Below, piece by piece: positions 62,608-64,000 of a stretch of DNA of 64,000 nt. The DNA lies in assembly GCF_029873255.1 (NCBI RefSeq), contig NZ_CP123622.1, forward strand, positions 124,001 through 188,000. Reading direction: 5' to 3'. Source of the stretch: Pigmentibacter sp. JX0631. Its GTDB lineage: Bacteria > Bdellovibrionota_B > Oligoflexia > Silvanigrellales > Silvanigrellaceae. A model generated the notes under the pieces. It worked only from the letters and a program-made list of their open reading frames with translations. It did not search any database and was not told the DNA's origin. The translations under genes and the position numbers were made by a program. Numbering within the stretch: the first letter of the stretch is position 1; each line of letters starts with the position of its first letter.

Positions 62608-63348
62608 ATGAAAATTTCAAAATTTGTTTTTTACCCACTAAGTTTTCTTTTAGCCTTGTTCATTCATTCTGTTACTTTTGCAGCAACTAAAATTAAATTA
62701 GTTACAGAAAACTATCCTCCTTTTAATATGGAAGAAAGTGGAAAAATAGTTGGAATGTCCACTGATATTTTAAAAGAGCTATTAAAAAGAGAAAATATTG
62801 AATATAGCTTAGAACTTTTTCCTTGGGCTCGCTCTTATAAAATGGGTATGGAAGAAAAAGACACTGTTGTTTATTCCACAACAAGAACACCGGAAAGAGA
62901 AGCTTTATTTAAATGGGTTGGTCCTTTAGTTTCAAATGACTGGGTGTTTTTTGCAAAAAAAGGAAGCTCAATAAAAATAAATAGTTTAGACGATGCCAGA
63001 AAATATTCCGTTGGTGGTTACAATGGTGATGCTACTTCAGAGTTTTTATTAAAAGAAAAGTTTGAAAAAGGTAAAAACTTACAACTAGCAACAAACGACA
63101 AACAAAATGCATTGAAACTTGAGGCTGGCCGTATTGACCTATGGGCTACTGGCTCACAACTAGGCCCATGGATTGCTAAAACCGAAAAGACCGGCAAAGT
63201 GGTTCCACTTTATACCTTCAAAAAGACTGAAATGTATGCAGCTTTTAATAAGGATTTCGATGCCGCTTTAATTAAAAAATTAAACGATGCTCTAGACAAA
63301 ATGAAAAAAGAAGGATTTGTCAATAAAATATATGACAAGTATAGGTAA
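62608..63348 (+). CDS. periplasmic solute-binding protein, SBP family 3
   Basis: About 246 aa from ATG 62608, with AAAGGA seven bases before it; ATG 62590 would put that site inside the gene. The signal peptide is FYPLSFLLALFIHSVTFA. The mature domain has LVTENYPPFNMEESGKIVGMSTDIL, FPWARSYKMGMEEKDTVVYSTTRTPEREALFKWVGPL and GRIDLWATGSQLG, typical of amino-acid-like binding proteins. No permease is adjacent. Confidence 0.88.
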   Translation: MKISKFVFYPLSFLLALFIHSVTFAATKIKLVTENYPPFNMEESGKIVGMSTDILKELLKRENIEYSLELFPWARSYKMGMEEKDTVVYSTTRTPEREALFKWVGPLVSNDWVFFAKKGSSIKINSLDDARKYSVGGYNGDATSEFLLKEKFEKGKNLQLATNDKQNALKLEAGRIDLWATGSQLGPWIAKTEKTGKVVPLYTFKKTEMYAAFNKDFDAALIKKLNDALDKMKKEGFVNKIYDKYR

Positions 63349-63552
63349 TATATAGATTAATTTCACCATTCTCCCATTCCCTACTCTCTCAAATTTTATC
63401 CTTCCCCATAAAAAATTCTTTTTTATTTCTTTTTCCCTCTTTTGAATAACCCTTGTACGGTAACAGATTTACGGGTAAGAAAAGGAGCTGCTCAGGCATT
63501 TTCCTGTTTTTAAGAAACAAGCTGTTCAAATGATTGGTAAGAGGTTCATAAA

Positions 63553-64000
63553 ATGCGTTCATTAAAATATGATGTTGTCGTTGTTGGTGGTGGTCATGCA
63601 GGCTGTGAAGCTGCTTTGGCGGCAGCCCGTATGCAACAAAAAACACTCCTCATAACAATGAGTATCGATCGCATCGGGCAAATGTCATGCAACCCTGCCA
63701 TAGGCGGCACCGCAAAAGGTCATTTAGTTAAAGAAATCGATGCTTTAGGCGGAGAAATGGGTGCAGCCATCGATAAAACTGGTATCCAATTTCGTATTTT
63801 AAATAAAAGCAAAGGACCTGCTATTTGGTCTAGCCGTGCGCAAGCTGATATGGATCTTTACCGTAGTTATATGCGCAAAACTTTAGAAGATACTGATAAT
63901 CTTGATATATTACAAGACACTGTCGCATCTTTACTCATTGAAAATGATCAAGTGCAAGGTGTTAAAACAAATCTTGATCAACTTATTCATTCGAATTGTG
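63553..64000 (+). CDS. mnmG: tRNA uridine modification enzyme MnmG, 3' end outside window
   Basis: The first 149 codons of MnmG (GidA). The FAD-binding motif [19 protein letters not shown] is near the N-terminus, and [23 protein letters not shown] is its signature. With MnmE it installs the cmnm5 group on tRNA wobble uridines. The ATG follows AGAGG. The C-terminal three quarters lie beyond the window. Confidence 0.97.
   Translation, partial: MRSLKYDVVVVGGGHAGCEAALAAARMQQKTLLITMSIDRIGQMSCNPAIGGTAKGHLVKEIDALGGEMGAAIDKTGIQFRILNKSKGPAIWSSRAQADMDLYRSYMRKTLEDTDNLDILQDTVASLLIENDQVQGVKTNLDQLIHSNC

Noticed and set aside
63389-63646. 85-codon minus-strand frame
   Set aside because: It overlaps the start of mnmG on the opposite strand and has no recognisable content.

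Overview
The window is AT-rich (roughly 70% A+T by eye), densely coded DNA from a Gram-negative, rod-shaped bacterium. It encodes MreB, a TonB-like protein, YidC, lipoproteins, beta-barrel-like envelope proteins and many periplasmic binding proteins. Gene content and base composition resemble the Silvanigrellaceae/Oligoflexia part of the Bdellovibrionota, but that placement is inference and no rRNA gene is present to test it. No tRNA or rRNA gene was recognised.

Layout. Positions 1-8 kb hold mostly minus-strand genes: a partial unknown, a BrnQ-type carrier, a GNAT acetyltransferase, a DHA2 efflux pump, an unknown, and an aspartase with an N-terminal cyclic-nucleotide-binding domain. From 7.9 to 12.9 kb come a TonB-like protein, mreB, an unknown, a secreted nucleoside hydrolase and a zinc-ribbon protein. 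From 13 to 21.3 kb lies a complete type II-C CRISPR-Cas locus: array 1 (27 repeats counting degenerate ones), a minus-strand tracrRNA with visible promoter and terminator, cas9-cas1-cas2, and array 2 (14 repeats). From 21.4 to 28.2 kb is an accessory strip: a HigBA-type toxin-antitoxin pair, an IS982-like element split by an IS66 element with a clear 8-bp target duplication, and an orphan type III-like DNA methyltransferase.

From 28.2 to 35.4 kb a minus-strand run carries a frameshifted alcohol dehydrogenase, a binding protein, and the conserved order rnpA-yidD-yidC-jag-mnmE. From 35.5 to 40.9 kb are a FecR-domain protein, unknowns, a small membrane protein whose ribosome-binding site lies inside a hairpin, an OppA-like protein and a DksA-like protein without the zinc cysteines. 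From 41 to 46 kb is an operon of methylmalonate-semialdehyde dehydrogenase, a GTP-cyclohydrolase-II-like (URC1-type) protein and a DUF1688 (URC4-type) protein, which looks like the URC route of uracil breakdown, followed by a small nucleotidyl cyclase. From 46 to 51 kb are envelope proteins and an RRM protein. From 51.9 to 60.5 kb tmk-holB precede a glycogen/maltodextrin cluster (phosphorylase, synthase, GH57, GH15). The window ends with solute-binding proteins, a cyclase-family hydrolase and the start of mnmG.

The most informative part is the CRISPR locus. A 36-nt tracrRNA anti-repeat aligns without gaps to the whole repeat. Both arrays end in minus-strand intrinsic terminators, which fixes crRNA polarity and puts the decayed repeats at the 5' end of the transcripts. 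The two main repeat polymorphisms are A/G changes facing a tracrRNA U, so pairing is kept by A-U or G-U.
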